Shown here piece after piece: positions 48,397-50,758 of a DNA stretch of 50,758 bases (positions are counted from its first letter, which is position 1; each line of letters begins with the position of its first letter). The notes under the pieces were generated by a model, which saw nothing but the letters and a program-made list of their open reading frames with translations, searched no databases and had not been told where the DNA came from. Where the stretch lies: positions 1 to 50,758 of the forward strand of contig CADCUR010000275.1 of the NCBI GenBank assembly GCA_902805935.1, given 5' to 3'. Position numbers and translations under genes: made by a program. Source of the DNA: an uncultured Pyrinomonadaceae bacterium (GTDB taxonomy: Bacteria > Acidobacteriota > Blastocatellia > Pyrinomonadales > Pyrinomonadaceae).

Positions 48397-49530
48397 CTAT
48401 CCAAGTGCCTGGTCTAAATCTTCTATAATATCTTCAACGTCCTCGATACCGACGGAGATGCGCACCAAGCCGTCAGTTATTCCGAGCTGCGCGCGTTTTT
48501 CTGTAGGAACCGAGGCGTGCGTCATCGTCGCCGGATGTGAAATCAAACTTTCAACGCCGCCCAAACTCTCGGCTAGAGTGCAAAGTTTGACGCTCTCCAA
48601 AACTCTTTTCGCATTTTCCAGAGAGCCGGTTTCAAACGCCACCATTCCGCCGAAACCCTTTTGCTGACGGCTGGCGAGCGCGTGCTGCGCGTGCGATTGC
48701 AGCCCCGGATAATAAACCCGCTCGACTTTCGGGTGTTCATCCAAAAACGCGGCGACCGCTCGACCGTTTTTGTCGTGCGCTTCCATTCTGACGGCGAGCG
48801 TTTTTGTGCCGCGTAAAACCAGAAACGAATCGAACGGCGACAAAATCGCGCCGATGCCGTTCTGCACAAAACGTATCCACTCGGCGTCTTCTTCGTTCTT
48901 GAGCGCGACAAAACCGCCGATGCTGTCCGAATGTCCGTTCAGGTATTTCGTCGTTGAATGCACGATAATATCAACGCCGAACTCAAGCGGCTGCTGCAGA
49001 TACGGCGACATGAAAGTATTGTCGCACACGACCCGCGCGCCGCTGGCGTGCGCGATGTCCGACACTGCCTGCAAATCCGTCACGTTCATAATCGGGTTAG
49101 TCGGCGTTTCGACGAAAACCATCCGCGTATTAGGTTTGAACGCGCATTCGACATTGGTCGCATCCGACGTATCAACGTAGTCGAACTCGATTCCATAATT
49201 GGATAAAATTTTGCTGAAAAGGCGAAAACTTCCGCCGTAGGTGTTGTTGCCGACAATCACGTGGTCGCCCGCTTTGACGAGTTTGAGAACGGCGTCGGTC
49301 GCCGACATTCCCGAAGCGAAAGCGAAACCGAACGGCGCGCCTTCGAGCGCGGCGATGTTTTTTTCAAGGGCGAGGCGTGTCGGATTCTGCGTTCTGGCGT
49401 ATTCAAAGCCTTTGTGTTTGCCGAGCGCCTCCTGCGCGTAAGTCGAGGTTTGATAAATCGGGACGCTGACCGCACCGGTCGCTTGGTCGGGTTCGTTGCC
49501 CGCGTGAATTGCAATGGTTGAAAAACCCAT
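48397..49530 (-). CDS. metB: Cystathionine gamma-synthase/PLP trans-sulfuration enzyme
   Basis: 377 residues. The PLP Lys is K195 in HSTTKYLNGHSD, with FASGMSATDAVLKL, GNNTYGGSFRLF and VFVETPTNPIMNV as family marks. Full length for the Cys/Met-metabolism PLP family. The N-terminus MGFSTIAIHAGNEPDQATGA fits gamma-synthase/gamma-lyase. The reaction is most likely gamma-replacement on an O-acyl-homoserine with Cys giving cystathionine; sequence alone cannot exclude a gamma-lyase. The 5' leader shows no SAM riboswitch I can recognise. Confidence 0.88.
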   Translation of the reverse strand: MGFSTIAIHAGNEPDQATGAVSVPIYQTSTYAQEALGKHKGFEYARTQNPTRLALEKNIAALEGAPFGFAFASGMSATDAVLKLVKAGDHVIVGNNTYGGSFRLFSKILSNYGIEFDYVDTSDATNVECAFKPNTRMVFVETPTNPIMNVTDLQAVSDIAHASGARVVCDNTFMSPYLQQPLEFGVDIIVHSTTKYLNGHSDSIGGFVALKNEEDAEWIRFVQNGIGAILSPFDSFLVLRGTKTLAVRMEAHDKNGRAVAAFLDEHPKVERVYYPGLQSHAQHALASRQQKGFGGMVAFETGSLENAKRVLESVKLCTLAESLGGVESLISHPATMTHASVPTEKRAQLGITDGLVRISVGIEDVEDIIEDLDQALG

Positions 49531-49979
49531 AAAAATGATTGCCTAAAATAAAAAATACTGTTGATTTTGGCTTGCCTCAGTAAACGATAGGCTTGTAAAG
49601 TCTCGCTAAAACGAGACTTTATGGTAACTTGCCGAAAGGAAATTTGCAACCGCCAAAAACTCGGCGAAAAATCGAAAAACCGATAGTTTGACGATGACAA
49701 TCAAATTTGATTTTCCAATTTCCGAAAACCGCAAAGCCTCCTCCGTAAAACGACATCCGCGGCATTTTGGCAGCCGGGCTGATGTGCCGTCGTCATCCGC
49801 CGAAAGCACAGCCGTCGCCCGCGCTCCGGCGATATGCCGCAAACTGATTACCGGTTAACAAAGTTTCAAAGAAAAAATGCGCAACTGTTATGTAAATCGG
49901 AAAATAACTTTTTCATATTCTTAAAAAATAGATAGAATAATAAAGAAGTTTTTCAAATCAAAAATCAGAGAGAGTATCA
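49531..49979. other. Divergent region with GEMM-like fragment upstream of PilZ gene
   Basis: 449 bp without a gene. A 10-bp hairpin lies at 49596-49621. On the plus strand CGCAAAGCCTCC (about 49730) and GGCAGCCGGG (49769-49778) resemble two conserved parts of the c-di-GMP-I (GEMM) riboswitch, and GATGAC/GTCATC could close an outer stem. The upstream GGCAAACC strand needed for the GEMM fold is absent, so this is only a resemblance. AT-rich DNA precedes the PilZ gene; no sigma-54 site. Confidence 0.3.
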
Positions 49980-50312
49980 ATGCTACCAGAAGAAACGGAT
50001 GAACCGCTCGTGTTTAAGGAGAGACGACAGTCGGATCGTAGAAAATTGATTGTCAGCGTGAATTATGAAGGCAGCGACACGACCGGCATTGCCAGCACGC
50101 GCGAGATCGGCATCGGCGGATTGTATCTGGTAACGAACGCACCTTTGGAGACGGGAACGCCGCTCTTTATGCGGATGACCATCGGCGGCGAGGAAGTCGG
50201 CTTAAACGGCATGGTCATCTACACGAATCCGGGTCACGGAGTCGGCATCCGTTTTCAAACAATATCGGAAAAAAACGAAGCGTTACTTAAACGCGAATTG
50301 AATTTAGAATAA
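49980..50312 (+). CDS. PilZ-domain protein
   Basis: 110 residues, one PilZ domain. The N-terminal arginine motif is present as FKERRQSDRRKLIVSVNYEG. The second motif, normally (D/N)xSxxG, reads STREIGIGGLYL, with Gly where Ser is usual, so c-di-GMP affinity may be altered. TGTPLFMRMTIGGEEVGLNG and GHGVGIRFQTIS complete the beta-barrel. It is a likely c-di-GMP receptor in a window rich in c-di-GMP enzymes. It is followed after 101 bp by the ligase gene. Confidence 0.88.
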   Translation: MLPEETDEPLVFKERRQSDRRKLIVSVNYEGSDTTGIASTREIGIGGLYLVTNAPLETGTPLFMRMTIGGEEVGLNGMVIYTNPGHGVGIRFQTISEKNEALLKRELNLE

Positions 50313-50413
50313 AATTCGTCGTTCGTTTTTTGTCATGTGTCTTTAGCAAATTGAATGTCGCTCGAAACTTCAGCTAAAGATTAACAAAGGACAAAGGGCG
50401 ACGGACTAAAATT

Positions 50414-50758
50414 ATGTTCGACCAATTTACACTCGGCATCGAAGAGGAGTTTCAGATTGTTGACCCGCAAACGCGCGAACTGAAATCGCACGTTTCGGAA
50501 ATTCTGGAAGAAGGCAAATTAATTCTCGGCGAAAAGCTGAAACCCGAAATGATTCAATCAATGATTGAAGTCGGCACGGGCATCTGCCACAACATTCAGG
50601 AAGCGAGAGAAGACATTTCGCGTCTGCGCTGCATCATTTCCGGTTTGGCGCGAAAAAAAGGTTTGGAAATCGTCGCCGCTTCGACGCATCCGTTTTCGCA
50701 CTGGGGCGATCAGGAAATTTTCGATGACGAGCGTTACGCTTTTCTCGTCGTAGAGCTA
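50414..50758 (+). CDS. Glutamate-cysteine ligase family 2 (YbdK-like), partial
   Basis: The first 115 codons of a gene that runs off the end of the window. MFDQFTLGIEEEFQIVDPQT, with GIEEEFQ being a metal/ATP-site signature of the GCS2 family, then SMIEVGTGICHNIQEAREDI and AASTHPFSHW. This matches carboxylate-amine ligases of the YbdK type, which make gamma-glutamyl or related amide bonds. It starts at the ATG at 50414. The C-terminal part is missing here, so completeness cannot be judged. Confidence 0.87.
   Translation, partial: MFDQFTLGIEEEFQIVDPQTRELKSHVSEILEEGKLILGEKLKPEMIQSMIEVGTGICHNIQEAREDISRLRCIISGLARKKGLEIVAASTHPFSHWGDQEIFDDERYAFLVVEL

Noticed and set aside
49826-49855. Fluoride-riboswitch-like string GGCGAT...AAACTGATTACC
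   Set aside because: Lacks the P3 stem and the pseudoknot pairing, only about 30 nt long, and the downstream gene is not a fluoride transporter.
49531-49860. SAM riboswitch in the leader of the cystathionine gamma-synthase gene
   Set aside because: No SAM-I, II or IV core motif found on the minus strand.

Overview
This 50.8 kb window is a bacterial chromosome segment of moderate GC content. It carries mostly core metabolism, signalling and envelope genes, with no phage, plasmid, insertion sequence or CRISPR array. The taxon cannot be proved from sequence alone. The mix of an FG-GAP-tailed reprolysin-like protease, a sdhCAB-type complex II, glycine-zipper proteins, NurA and DUF4081-GNAT proteins suggests a member of Acidobacteriota (Blastocatellia/Pyrinomonadaceae-like); this is an inference.

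Layout. 1-4.6 kb: a GNAT acetyltransferase, then a secreted metalloprotease and a small secreted protein on the minus strand. 4.6-9.7 kb: a tight minus-strand run of VWA protein, two small unknowns, a Dph6-like ATP pyrophosphatase, NurA nuclease, a zinc-ribbon membrane protein and a HAS-barrel-like protein. 9.8-11.1 kb: two paralogous glycine-zipper proteins, each behind a sigma-54 promoter and a shared upstream element. 11.1-15.6 kb: an Slt-type lytic transglycosylase, then folD, a MazG-like hydrolase and coaE. 15.6-24.4 kb: a complete oligopeptide ABC transporter with two binding proteins, two permeases, two ATPases and a small coiled-coil protein. 24.5-31.6 kb: a DUF2383 protein, then a signalling cluster of PocR-GAF-GGDEF cyclase, ATPase-like/RsbW-like fusion, STAS protein and GAF-HD-GYP protein. 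31.6-36.9 kb: a LysR regulator divergent from sdhC-sdhA-Uma2-sdhB. 37-43.3 kb: a membrane GGDEF-EAL protein, a DUF4081-GNAT protein and a secreted subtilase. 43.5-50.8 kb: malate dehydrogenase, two secreted proteins, a tRNA-Leu(UAA) gene interrupted by a group I intron, NfeD, a PP2C phosphatase, cystathionine gamma-synthase, a PilZ protein and the start of a GCS2-type carboxylate-amine ligase.

Most notable: (1) tRNA-Leu(UAA) is split in its anticodon loop by a 277-nt group I intron of the cyanobacterial/plastid type. (2) The secreted S8 protease carries, before its catalytic domain, a segment that reads like the first AAA+ domain of ClpB/ClpC with its Walker A motif destroyed. (3) Five clear sigma-54 (-24/-12) promoters, all in front of genes for secreted or envelope proteins, suggest an RpoN envelope regulon; three have a related upstream element. 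(4) Degenerate 7-bp and 8-bp tandem repeats occur between genes, inside protein linkers and in a loop of the intron. (5) A Uma2-family gene is translationally embedded in the sdh operon.

c-di-GMP is a recurring theme: one GGDEF, one GGDEF-EAL, one HD-GYP and one PilZ protein lie within about 25 kb, two of them next to partner-switching (RsbW/STAS) proteins.
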